Part shown: positions 34,675 through 46,394 of the stretch, piece by piece
How the letters are laid out: every line of letters starts with the position of its first letter
Position numbering within the stretch: position 1 is the first letter of the stretch
Source: Histoplasma ohiense
Taxonomy: Eukaryota; Ascomycota; Eurotiomycetes; Onygenales; Ajellomycetaceae
DNA length: 64,000 nucleotides
Direction: 5' to 3'
Assembly (NCBI GenBank): GCA_017607445.1
Contig: JAEVHH010000006.1
Coordinates: 248,001-312,000, forward strand
Made by a program: the position numbers and the translations under genes
Notes under the pieces: generated by a model
The model's database searches: none
What the model was told of the DNA's origin: nothing
The model's input: only the letters and a program-made list of their open reading frames with translations

Positions 34675-37600
34675 TTTTGCTCGCTGTCAAATAGCCTAGC
34701 CGGCAGATAAGGGGGAGAAACCAACTAGATGGGCATCGGGTGAAGTAGTGAAGTAGAGATAATGCAGGGATCCCCGATTGTAAGGTGCTGAATTGATCCC
34801 CTTGAAGAAATTTTAGAAAGCTCCAAAAACAGATAACTAATGAGCATGCTGATTAAAAGTTTAGCTAACTTAGCTTCCCCACAGCATATCACATAGTAGG
34901 CCAATTGGCGGCCCATTCAACTTTCAAAAATGGCTTCAAACTGAAGGTATGGCGCAGCAATGATCTATGAGTTAAAATATTTACACAATGGTGTTCAATC
35001 CGAAAGAAAAATACAAATAGAACTATATGCCAAAGCCATGAAGATCTATCTTAGATCATACATGTCTGAATGGAAGAGGCTAATTTCGCACTAAAAAAAA
35101 CTCTCCGACGAGTCGGTGCCCTTAGCTCTGAAACCAATTCAAAGCCCAATATGTAGGTTAAACTCCTGCATCTTGTTAGACTTAAGCTTTGAGGGCCTGA
35201 GTCCCTTGAGGAAAGATCCATTTCCCACAACCATCTCTGGCGCATCATGGGACCACAATTCCCCTTAAAATGCAATTGCGCCCTCCATTATTATAAAACA
35301 TATTCGATTCCCCCATGTCAGTTACAATGGTAGAATTAGGAGGTAAGTCATAGCTCGGAGAAAAAAAAAAAAAACCCTTTTGATGCTAATAATCACTTTG
35401 GTTGGTTGCACCAAAGAATTGTCTCGAGAAGAATGTGTGCTATCAATCATGTTCACACCACTCTGAAGTGCTGGGACTAAGTATACTAGTATCGGCAAAC
35501 ATTGCTGGTGAGAAGTATCAGAATGATTAAGCGCAACAAATTTTTGAAACCACTTTAACCCTGAACTTCATGACGTGGATGGATAGATTGCCTGGTGATG
35601 TTTTTGTATCAGTGATATTCTACAGCTATTTTATAGAGAAACTTGAGTAACAGATATTTATAACTTTTAATGATGGGTGAAAGACTCTGCTTACTGATAT
35701 TGTGATGCTTAGGTTGGGGGCCTAGGCATTCCCCAGGGGGTTTAACTATTTATAGGGTACAGGCTCCAATAATAGGGCGGCTGTTCTTGTGTAATGCCCT
35801 TGTCTGCCCGTACCTGGTTGATCATTACACTAGGGTTCTCATTGCAGTGGATTTCAGTGAAAGAATGATGCACTTGAGCTTGGTTTGAGCTTATTTTTTT
35901 TATACAGTCTCAAGGGTCTTCCTTCAGAAGGTGATCATAAACCTTGCCTATGATGCTGCCTAGCATTATTTTATAGTATCTTTACGGACTTCTAAAGTTC
36001 AATAGACTCCTGGTGGTACTTCAGGTCTCTCACTTCTTCTTCAATCAATTCGAAAACTTTGATGGAATTGACTATGCATCGTACAGGATTGATATCCTCG
36101 ATATACTGGCTTACGGCGTGAAAGGGGGGCTGATAGAGGGAGGTTTTGACAACGGTCAAAAGAGTCAAGAGATGGCCGAATGACGAGGCGGAGTGGGATC
36201 GGATGGATATGGTAAAGCAGATATACCTGATATTCACTTTTGAATTGCCCAAAGCCTAAATCAGGACACGGGTGCATAAATTGTTTGTATATCGCCTTGA
36301 CGGGTCATGGGGGATAATCCTCAGCATATTCTTGACATGGGCGCGAGAGCAGGTATTTAGGCAATAGAATCTGTCGAGTGCGTAACTTGGTTGCAGCTCT
36401 CCATGGATATCAAATTTTCAGGCTTCCTAACAATGACACGGGCGGCGAATATCCCAGCGCAGGCGTTCGAGCGAGTGACTTGAGTCCGGTCCAACGAATA
36501 AGATAAGAAATCCCCCAGACAATGCAATGTTCTGGCTTAGTATTGATGAATCCTGTGTTCCGCCAAAATTGCATTTTCGAGACTGATGATTTTGGTAACT
36601 GGGCATTGGTCTACATATTTGATTTCATCCATGAACATGAGCTGGGGGATTCAATCCATCACTGTGATAGATTACATCCAGAACCTTTCCAGCCTTTTGA
36701 AACGTGGTGAGTATCTTGAACTCCAATCACTTGAGCTGGAGACCGTCTCACTAGCAACTTTCACTGGAGAGCTTTGATGGTGAATTCTTGACTCGAGTAA
36801 GAAATACTCTGAAAGAAAAGAAGCTTTATGTGGTATGTGGACAGAGGCGAGATACTGTCAAGTAGGGAAGAATGTACAGTATATATCTTGTACCAGCAAA
36901 ATCCATTGCGTTTTCTCTTCTTTGTGATCTGTACAGAATACAGATCTGTAGAGTGAAGTGTTTTTTGCCTTTCAGCGAGTACTGAGTGAAAAGGAGACTA
37001 AAAACTTCGGAGTTGACACACGGCTTTAAAGCACGTTGAGTTTTCAAAATACCCGATGATTATCAAGGAATCCTCAACACCATCACAAGGGGTTCCTATA
37101 AGAGCTGTGCTGTGTGCTAGTATTCATCAATCCACTTCGTTAACCGAGCAACTATCCGTTCATTCAGAGCCTGGTATAACGTAACGGAGTGCAATCCCTG
37201 ATTGAACCTTGAAGGGGTGAGGAATGGTTCGTCCACATATGAAGGATCTTGAAACAATTCCTTTTCTTGACAAAAGCTGTGTGTGCACGATGTACCGTCA
37301 CTGAACGACCATGGGATTTATATTATTCTGTTGACTACGGAGTATTGTCGACACCAATCCTTCTGTGATTTCGGAACATTCTTGCATTAAATAACTCGCT
37401 AACTTCCCGACTTCTAGGACTAACGATTAAAATCTAACTGCTCAAAGGCTCCAGAAGAGATTTCCCCCAATCATGGGCCAGACAGCGCTTACTGTTCCTC
37501 ATTCCGGCTGAGTAGAGTTATTTCAAGTGTTCCTTGGTGCGAAAACATGGTACAGCTCCTCGACATACATAGTAAGCAGGGTGCACAGATTATGCTTGTG

Positions 37601-37883
37601 AAAGATCTTACTCCTAGCCCTCGTCTGCTTGCACGGAGTACGGAAGCTGGGTAATTATAGCATGCAAGCCTGAAAGAAAGGATTAAAGGCTTTGACAGTT
37701 GCGATCGAAGAGACTGGCTCATACCACCAGCCAATTTCCCAACAACTTGTTTTGAAGTTTTCAATTCAATGAAAAGAAGAAAAAAAAAAAAAAAAAAGGA
37801 AAGAAATTGGAACCTCCGAGAGGAGAGGGGAAAACATCCGTGCAGTACACACCGAAAAGCCACATTCTCCTGGCGTTACATTT
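34675..37883. other. AT-rich spacer of 3.2 kb; no gene seen
   Basis: AT-rich, short ORFs only, few CpG. It looks like decayed repeat or unconstrained sequence; no terminal repeats or polymerase motifs were recognised. An A-rich run lies near 35361-35374 and another near 37780-37797. Confidence 0.5.
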
Positions 37884-38346
37884 TCATTTACTTCTTGCCT
37901 TTGCCAGGACCCTGAATAATTGAAATTGCACTCCCCTACGAATAAGACGGCTGACGTGGTCGAGAGTGTCATGATCAGGTGCAAGGCGAACAGCTAGTTC
38001 GACATCCACGAACGCCTCCTCAAGATCTGTTGATCTTTTGATCTGTCGTTCTGTCATAGCCTCTGTCATCATTATGATTTCAAGCAACTCCGCAGCGCTG
38101 CCGTCCTGCAGCTGAAGGCGAGGAAAGACCATGGGAAATGTGGCCAGGCTTAAAGGTTGATATTGGGCCAATCAGAACCTACGCATGCTGGTCAAAGTGA
38201 GCGTCGAACCCTTGCAAGCGGAAGGTATTTTTGGTTCTTTCATGCATGAGCATTAGCCGGCGTCGTCGTTCTCGGTCGGTCCAATAGACGCTGCGACAGC
38301 CACGAATTGTTGGTTGGTATCCGTTTACAAACGGACACAGTGTCAT
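37884..38346 (-). CDS. Hypothetical small protein (tentative model)
   Basis: Tentative two-exon model, 38346-38183 and 38148-37884, giving 142 aa. Exon 1 reads MTLCPFVNGYQPTIRGC and a strongly basic segment (TDRERRRRLMLMHERTK). Exon 2 reads ALATFPMVFPRLQLQDG and then amphipathic helices (AAELLEIIMMTEAMTERQIK, LEEAFVDVELAVRLAPDHD, HVSRLIRRGVQFQLF). Both segments have protein-like composition and connect in phase. The intervening intron would be only 34 nt, shorter than usual for these fungi, so the true junction may differ or further exons may exist upstream. No family recognised. It could be the remnant of a longer gene in this AT-rich neighbourhood. Confidence 0.35.
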
Positions 38347-39103
38347 GGGTTTGAAGCAGATGAATGCGGGTCGATAAATCCATCAATTTTTGGTCCGGGA
38401 AGAAATGCCGACGATGGATGAGGATTCGGAGGAATTACAGTTTTGTCTCTTCATTTTAAAATTACACCTAAGCAACGGTTGACGGCCACTTCTTCCATCA
38501 TTTCATTTAAACGTTTCTCACCACCACTCTCCCCACTAGCGGGCGAGACCCTGGGTGACGCTGGGGTGAAAAAAATGGTCAAAGGGTTCAATGGGGACTT
38601 CTCGCGTATCCGTGAGAAATACAGAAGATACTCTTACCCTTACGCGACTCAAGCGGATAGTTACTTTTGAATCCGCCGGGATATGATTCGGGAAAACCGA
38701 ATATGGCTAGAAAAGGGAAGGAGCAAGTCTCAGGAGACAGGGACAAGAGTGTACTGCATTGATACCCGGTCCAAATAATGGGATATAACCAAGCCCGTCC
38801 CAGTGCAGAGCTGACACTTCACCCAATAACGCTCAACAAAGAACCAACATTCACCTTCAGCCGTACAACCCCTCTGTTCTCTGAAAGCCTCCTCGTTGTC
38901 TTTTCGCCCCAGCCTTCTCATTATTTCCTCACTCACTGCTACCTCTCCTCTTTCCCATTGTGCTTGGTGGATTCTCTTTCTGAATTTTGAATCACTGAAT
39001 CTCTATTTTTTATATCGTTACATGAGTTCTTCGATATACATCAATCGAAACTCCCAAGCAACTGGAAGCGAATAGTGAGGAATTGTTGACCGACAAGAGC
39101 ATC
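38347..39103. other. Upstream region of the cupredoxin-like gene
   Basis: Divergent between the tentative small gene and the cupredoxin-like gene. The cupredoxin-like protein lacks a visible signal peptide, so a missed 5' exon might lie here; none could be read with confidence. Confidence 0.45.
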
Positions 39104-40520
39104 ATGAGCGGAGGGCCAGGCGATTTCACCGGCGGAACGGGCCCAATAGCGACACCTTCACCGTCAATAAAAACAGGCCCGGCCACCCATACCATTTCAG
39201 TTGCGCCAAAGCAGAGTCCACACGGCTACGATCCAAAGTCCATTGAGGCAGATGTAGGCGATGAAATTGTTTTCGAGTTCTATCCGTCGAACCATTCGGT
39301 GGTGAGGGCCGATTTCAATGCTCCGTGTGTGCCGGCAAGCCATGATGTATTCTTTTCAGGGCATTTCGAATTAGATAGTTATACAACAGTCAGTTTTCTT
39401 TCCTGTTTCTCGCATCCCTTTCTCTTCCATTACGCCATTCGATATGGCTAGATGTTACTAACTCTGTTTCTCTCTTCTTAGCCTAAAATATGGACCTGGA
39501 CGGTTGATACTGCGGAGGTATATCCTTCTTTTTCCTTTTATTTTGGTCTTACCGGCTTCGCTTTCTTTCATTTCAGTTTCATGAGGGAGCAAAGTAAAGC
39601 AAATCGTCCCTCACTAACAGGACTCCTTAGCCGACTTTCTTCTACTGTACTGCGATTGGTTCATGCATGACCAACGGAATGGTTGGCGCGATCAACCCGG
39701 TATGTAAAAAACTCCCATAGTCCGCGATGCAAAAAAAAAAATAAAATAAAATAATAAATAAATAAATAAATAAAAAGCAAAAAGGAAATAAGAAAAAACC
39801 CTCATTCCATGGCAAACATCTAGCTGACAAACATGACCCTTCAACCGTCCTCCCACGCAAAAATAGAATGAAACCATGTCCTGGGAAAAGCAATACAATA
39901 AAGCCAAGCGGGCGCCGTTCCAACTGGAACCGGGCCAGAGCCCACCAGCCGAAGGTCGAGAAGGAGGTCATTCCACAGACACACCCCAAGATCCATCCCC
40001 CCACAGCCACTCTCTAAGCGGCGGCGCCATTGCCGGCATCGTTGTCGGCGCGGTAGTCGGCCTCGCCGTACTCGGCGCCCTCTTCTTCCTCCTAGGCCGC
40101 CTGGATATTTACCGCAAATGGGTCCGGTCCGAAGATGGCACCAGCGCCGACCGCACGCGGCGATGGGCGTTATCGGCCAGCGGTGGCGGGTGGTCAACAG
40201 GCGCGAAGAGCGAGGTTGGTGGCGCACCGCCAAGCGAGATGGGTACAACTGCCGTGGGTTCGCAACCGGGTCATATGAGCTACATGAGCGCGGACAGTTC
40301 GTTGAATAACCGACAATCGACCGCTGGATTTAACCCATCTTCCCCTCCACCGTCATGGGGCTGGGGTAAGCAAGGCGGCGGGAATATCAATGGCGTTGTG
40401 GAGTCGTATAGACCCGCGGATATTCCGGAACACGTACCACAGGAGTTGAGCGGTGATGGGACAGGCAACTTTGCTGAACTGGATGCCGGGACTTACCTTC
40501 CTCCTGCGCCGAAGAAGTAG
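39104..40520 (+). CDS. Cupredoxin-like domain protein with C-terminal transmembrane anchor
   Basis: Cell-surface type I membrane protein by inference. Exons 39104-39388, 39482-39517, 39631-39699 and 39867-40520 give 347 aa with phase-0 junctions. The N-terminal half is a cupredoxin-like fold: ADVGDEIVFEFYPSNHSVVR, FSGHFELDSYTT, PKIWTWTVDTAE, PTFFYCTAIGSCMTNGMVGAINP split across lines of exons 2-3. Copper ligands of this fold are His, Cys, His, Met; here NHS supplies the first His and FYC the Cys, but the second His (usually in an HC pair) is Ser in GSC, so copper binding is doubtful. A Pro/Ser/His linker leads to a helix (AIAGIVVGAVVGLAVLGALF) and a cytoplasmic tail. Secreted relatives start with a signal peptide; none precedes this ATG, so an upstream exon may be missing. 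Confidence 0.75.
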
Positions 40521-42378
40521 TAGTTGGGGCGCTCAGTTGTATATGATGGAGAATGGGCTAAATGCTAGAACGGGGTTTTATCTTTTTTTTTTTTTTTTCC
40601 TGTCATGTTTTGCGAAGGTGTTACTATTATGGGGGTGTTTATACAGAAACTTATGGGAATTGCTTTTTATCTTAATATCGATCAAATTTTGCCGTTTTTT
40701 TTCGGGGTTTCCCTTTCTGTGCTTAACCTTTCCTTCTCATCAACTCCCCCGTATCTCCTTGTCGCTTCGGTAGTTTTATGACTGGATGAACGGGATCACC
40801 AATGCCAGACAAGAAATATAGACGAATTTGTACATGTACATGTACAGTACATACATAGGATGATGTTTTTATACTCCGTATATTTCGAAACATTGGAATT
40901 CCACACTAGGTACGCCCTTTGTGCCGCTAGTTAGTGGTTTTACTCAAGGAGTGTTGAGACTCTGTGCACGTAGGAATTCCATCGGTAATGTTCATTCTGA
41001 ATATGATGTGATGAGGCATCTCATCTCAAAGCATACCTGCTGCTCGCCCTGAGGTGGTGCAGCCAAGAAACCAGCAGCAGCAGGAACAAAAGAAGGGGGA
41101 AAGGGAGGCGTTCGGGTTTCACGACCTCGTTGCCGGCGTGGATTCAGGGGTAAATGGGAAGCAAAACAAATTAGGGCTCAGGTCAGTAACTAGCACAGCT
41201 GACTACTGACTAAGAACCAGTCATCGAGAGAGACTTGTATGATGCAGTTGAGCTCGTTGAGAAAATACAGGCTTCCTACAACCGACTGTTAGTTATGCAT
41301 GACTGGGAAACGCGCCAATTGTCATTCTTTACTGAGAAAGGCAGGCTACGTTGGAGGTACGGAAGATAGTTAGTCACCCAAGGTGTCTGCAAATACGATA
41401 AGCCGCTTTCCACCAAGTGGGCTGTATCCAAAAACCTTCTGACTTAATTGAGTCTTGATATTGATCATTCCTTAGGTATTGCTCATTGCGATACGTATGG
41501 TTGTACTTTGTTAACCACGCAGAGTATATGATACCTCCGCAGACGCTGTGTGGAGCCAATGATTTGATAAGTGATCAGTGATATCAAAGCTGATTCATGC
41601 CCCTGGACTGGTATACGGAGAAATCTTGGGATTCTAGGGATTGAAGTTGGGTTGCGTGGTATGTCAGTCTTTTTTGCCCTTGAGAATTAATTAGTCTTGC
41701 TGTCTAATTCTCTAGATAAATAGTTATTTTAACTGGCAATTAATCAAGTTGTTGTTTGCGTTGACAAGTACAATTTGACCTCCTAAAGAATTGAACAACA
41801 GCACAGTTGTTGGCTCATTAATCTGATGTTTGACAACACATAAAATCAGAAACCATATGAGAGAGGCACTCAGTACCAGAAAGAAGGACAGGCTATCATC
41901 CGATTTTCAGTGCTGGGCGCATCAGGGCCTTTATTGCTCTTTTCATCAATGCTACTAATACTACAGATTAATTCCAAGGTTGACTTGGCAACTCACACAT
42001 AGTCGAAGCTAGACGGACACATAAGGCCGTCCAGTAAAAGGGCAATTGAAAAAAGATTATGAAAAGCAAGTCATACACGCTCTCTTTTATTTTCTCTCCA
42101 GCATCCGATGTAAGAAATCCCAGGGAATATAAAAGGACAAGGGGCCGAAATATGAGGTAGAAACCACAAGTATCTATGGAAATCAAGAGGAGACAGGAAA
42201 AGGGGGACAGAGAGCCCGAGGTATCGCTGATGACATGTTCACAGAGGAAAACCAAAAAAAAAAAAAAAAAAAAAAAAGTTAAGATTAAAAGAAAACAAAA
42301 AGGGAACGAAAATGTCGAAAAAAATGTACGCCGCAAACGATCTATCCGTAAGCAATAACAGACATACGACCATGAATT
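40521..42378. other. Convergent 3' region; no gene seen
   Basis: Lies between the stops of the cupredoxin-like gene and homoaconitase. It holds a TGTACATGTACATGTACA palindrome at 40829-40846 and an A24 run at 42254-42277. Confidence 0.55.
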
Positions 42379-44833
42379 CTATGACTCCGCAATCGCATTC
42401 TTAACCCACTTCTCCAACCCTCCCCGCGCAATAATCTCCTGCACATTTGGTGGCAACTCGCCAACCTTGTGAGTCCATTTTTCCCCGCCCTCACCCTCCT
42501 GCACTTCTATCCGACTCCTCCTAACATCCCACGTCAACGTCCACCCGGTTCTTCGTGTGAGCGCCTTTTTGCCAGCTCCGGTACTGCTAAACGACTCCCT
42601 CAACCGCTCAATCAGCCTCGGTACCTCCAACCCCATCAGCGCATTGTTGATGCTGTTGCGCGAGAAGATATTGCCAAAGCTCCCCGCAACGACGAGCGGG
42701 ATGCGCTTGGCCAGGATGGCGGTGGCAGCCTGTTCGCGCGAGCTGCCGCAGCCGAAGTTGTAGCCTGTGACGAGGATGTCGCCAGCGCGGGCGAGTTGGG
42801 AGAAGGCGGCGTCGTAGTTGGACATGCAGACTTGGGCCATTTGGTCGGTGGAGATGTTATCTTGGTAGGTGTATTTGCCGGGATAGATGCCGTCTGTGTT
42901 TATGTTGTCGGCATCGCAGAAGATGATTTCGCCAGAGACGCATTCAGGGAAGCCTGGGAAGAGCTCGGTGAGAGCGCTGGAGTCAGTTCCTGGTTCTTCT
43001 TGTGTTAACTGCTGGGATGGTTGAGATGTTGAGGTTGACGATGTGGCTTCGTTGCCGTAGATCTTCTCCGCGTCCTCGACCATGTTATCAAGCTGGCCGA
43101 TGACTTTAGCAATGGCTTCTTCAGCGGTAAGCATCCTATCCTCTTCCTTGATGCCGACTCCCTCACCGCGATTAACGCCAGCCCAACCCTCTGGCTTTTC
43201 GTACCAGCCCGGCCCGCTGATTGTGCCGCGCAGCGCGCTGGCGGCGACGACTTCGGGACTAGCAAGGTAGGCCTTTGCTTCCGTACTGCCCATGCGGCCC
43301 TTGAAGTTGCGATTTGTGGCGCTGATGCCTACTTCGCCTGGCTCCAGGAGACCAGTGCCTAGGCCGATGCAAGGTCCGCAACCGGCCGGGAGTGGTTGAG
43401 CCCCTGCTTCAACAAGGACTTGCCAGTCCCCGGCCTCCTCTGCAGCGTTCTGTTCTGGGATAGAGGCGGCAGCAATGTAAAATTTGACGCCATCTGCTAG
43501 CTTTGGAATTTTTCCGTCATTTTTCTCCGCCGCCTGCCTAAAGACCTTCGCAGCAGCGGCCAGGTCAGACGCTCTGGAGTTCGTGCAAGAGACAAGATAC
43601 GCTTTGTTAACCTTGATGTCTTGTGCTTCTAGCTTGTCTAATGGAGTAGCAACTTTGACTGAATTGGGGCCAGAGACGTAGGGAGCCAGTGTAGAGAGGT
43701 CTAGATAGAGTTCTTTGGAGTACTTGGCACCCTTGTCCGCAGCCAGCGGCCGGTCTAACACCTTATCCAGTTGGGAATGTGTGAAGCGTGTATTTGCCGA
43801 GCTTGGAAGACCGTTCACAGATGAGCCCCACATAGCTGAGGCTGTTGCTTTGGATCTCAGCCAACCTTTCAAAATGTTGTCGACAGGGAAGATGCCAGCA
43901 AGAGCACCCCACTCAGTAGTCATATTGGCAATTGTGAGTCTATCATCGACCGCTAAACTTCTCATGGTTTCCTCCGATCCCGTGAATTCAATGGCGTGAT
44001 TAAGGACATCGTCCTTGTCGAACAGGCCACATAGAGCGACAATCACATCTTTACCCGTAACACCCTTAGGTAAAACACCAGTAAAGTTAACCTTTGCGAC
44101 TGGAGGGATCTGCCACCACGTCTTCCCCGTAGCCCAGATACTCGCCGCATCTGTCCGGACCACAGGGGTACCGAGACATCCCACGCCTCCGTACATGTTG
44201 GAGTGGCTATCAGACGCTACCACCAGGGTGCCAGGCCAAGCATACCCTTCTTCAACCATGATCTGATGACCAATGCCGCGCCCTGCAGGATAAAAATCCA
44301 CATCATGAGTCTTTGCAAACTGTTCAATCTGCTGATACTTGAGCAAATTCTTCTCCGACTTATTCTGCACATCATGGTCGAGAGTCATGACGATCTGCTT
44401 GGGATCCTGAAGCTTGGAGGCACCGATAGACATGAATTTGAGGGCCACGGGCCATGAATTGTCATGGGTCATGCATTTGTAAGGCGAGATGGTGACATAG
44501 TCGCCGGACCGCACCTTTTTACCTGGCGCTAGGCCGACGGAATACTTTTGGACGATTTTCTCGACGAGGGTCTGTGGTTCTGGGGCGGTCGCGGATTCAA
44601 GAGAGGAGAGAATGGCGGCAGTGGAAGGGTCCTCCCGCTGAGAGTGGAATACGTCTGTGTGGAAAGTCCATGTTGAAGCGGAGAATGGACGGTAGCATCG
44701 TTGGCCTGACAATGGGGTTCGTGGGAGAATTCGAGGAATATGGGTTGCGGCGAAAGACCGGATCTATGGAGACTTGTTAGGAGGGGCCAATCAAGTTACG
44801 GCCTTGGAAAACAAATTGGCAACGTACAATCAT
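42379..44833 (-). CDS. LYS4: Homoaconitase, mitochondrial (lysine biosynthesis)
   Basis: Converts homocitrate/cis-homoaconitate to homoisocitrate in the alpha-aminoadipate pathway of lysine synthesis, in the mitochondrial matrix, using a 4Fe-4S cluster. Two exons, 44833-44828 (6 nt, Met-Ile) and 44763-42379, give 796 aa. The N-terminus reads MIIRSFAATHIPRILPRTP, an Arg-rich presequence. Aconitase-family blocks: KVRSGDYVTISPYKCMTHDN, MTLDHDVQNKSEKNL, GTLVVASDSHSNMYGGVGCL, cluster cysteines in YLVSCTNSRASDL and AGCGPCIGLGTG, NRNFKGRMGS, and the swivel domain with ILVTGYNFGCGSSREQAATA. The start depends on a 6-nt first exon with donor gtacgt and acceptor ccatag preceded by a tcctaac branch site; without it the long frame has no ATG before the presequence. 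Length fits the fungal family. Confidence 0.95.
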
Positions 44834-46394
44834 GATGGCAGTGGGTAATATGATACACCCCACTGCTGGTAGTTGGATATAGCATTGATATGACGCCGCG
44901 ATATTGAGTTGCCGTTTTTATATATTTTTTTTCGGGCCTTTTGGCTCACAGCCAATGAAACCTTGTGCTTACTCAGTTAACGTAATCCGGCATCTAGAAC
45001 TAACTAACTGGTTAACTATAACTAGTTAAATTAGTTACATTAACTAGTGGAAATAGCTTGTTGCTGTATTATCTGTCTTGCAAACATCACCAATCTGAGC
45101 ACAACATTTCATGGCATCAATTGAAGTGGCAGAAGTTGAATCAGTCAGTGACAGTATATTGAGATAAATTTGGTTGATCAAAGACATGTCAAGGAAATTT
45201 AATTGAAGAAACAGCTGCCTCAGACCACTGTTTCTCAACAATTTCATTTGTGATTGAAGAAGTGTTGCAGACTTCAGCTTACTTCTGACCCTCTTTATAA
45301 CTCCTCCTCTGTACAGAAGTAGATTTGAAGCAGATTAAGATGTTTTTCAAACTGAGAGGTGCTGACCTGTCCGATCTTATAGATGTATGATAACTACAAA
45401 TTCATTGCATGCATCTGATATATTTAAACCTTGATGAGGGGCCAGGGCTTTGATACTTTTCTTGATTGATGTGTTGATGTTGTAGCTGCCAGAGGACAGG
45501 ATGTGAAACAGTGAAAGGGTATTTCAGACATGCAGACTTGGTGATTGAAGTGATAGATATATCATATAGTGAGAAATGAGTCCAATGTATTTCATTATTA
45601 ATTCACAATATACATTGCATTAAACTGCCTTCCTTTGCCATTCTTAGGTTTCTAGGTCACCGAAAGTACTGACTTGTTTTATTGAATACCCTATTGACAA
45701 AGTCATCTTTCTGTAGTACAAGAGATACAAAAAAGTCAGTCAAAAGCAGGCATAACTGTGAAGGAAGCAGAGGACACAGACCATAAAATCAGCCATCTCA
45801 GCCTCATTCCTACAAGGCATTCGGAGAGTGCAATTTGATAATTACATGATTGTTATTGAAATCCAATTAGAACTTGGCAGCCAGGTGGAAAACAGAACCT
45901 TCCAATCCACCCTTCGTTCATGTGCGGGGAGTTGCAAGGAGGTTTTATATGAGAGGTTGACCGTGGTTGGTTGTTACCATACCATCCAGCGGCCGCAGCC
46001 AATAATGAAATGTGATATGGGCCCATTGTTGGACGTCCGAGTGGTTATATTGGTTGCCATCCACCGGGGATGGAGATACCAGGCCACTGGGGCAAAAGTG
46101 CCCGATCACCACCAGCGCCATGCCGGTAGTAGAGTACAAGGGGACGAACCTCCAACATCAACACTATGCGGGACGCTAGTCTGCAATAACTAGGACACCT
46201 AGCGGCGCCAACACTTGTGCAACATCCAACAGTTTTGTGTTCTTGTTGTGATCGGAGCCGAACGATATAGGGTTCATCATTTTTTTCGACGCTTATATAT
46301 ACCTCGCGTCCACCCTCCGACGTGTCAGTCCGTGCTTCCTCGCTTTTGCAAACCCGTGGAGCGAACTTTTGCGCCCCGACTTCCACGTTCCTGC
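44834..46394. other. Divergent AT-rich spacer; no gene seen
   Basis: Separates homoaconitase from the basic-protein gene. The stretch 44980-45050 is built of overlapping TTAACTAG/TAACTA words. From 45050 to 45830 the sequence is AT-rich and rich in TG/CA dinucleotides, as in repeats decayed by RIP-type mutation; that reading is inference. Confidence 0.45.
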
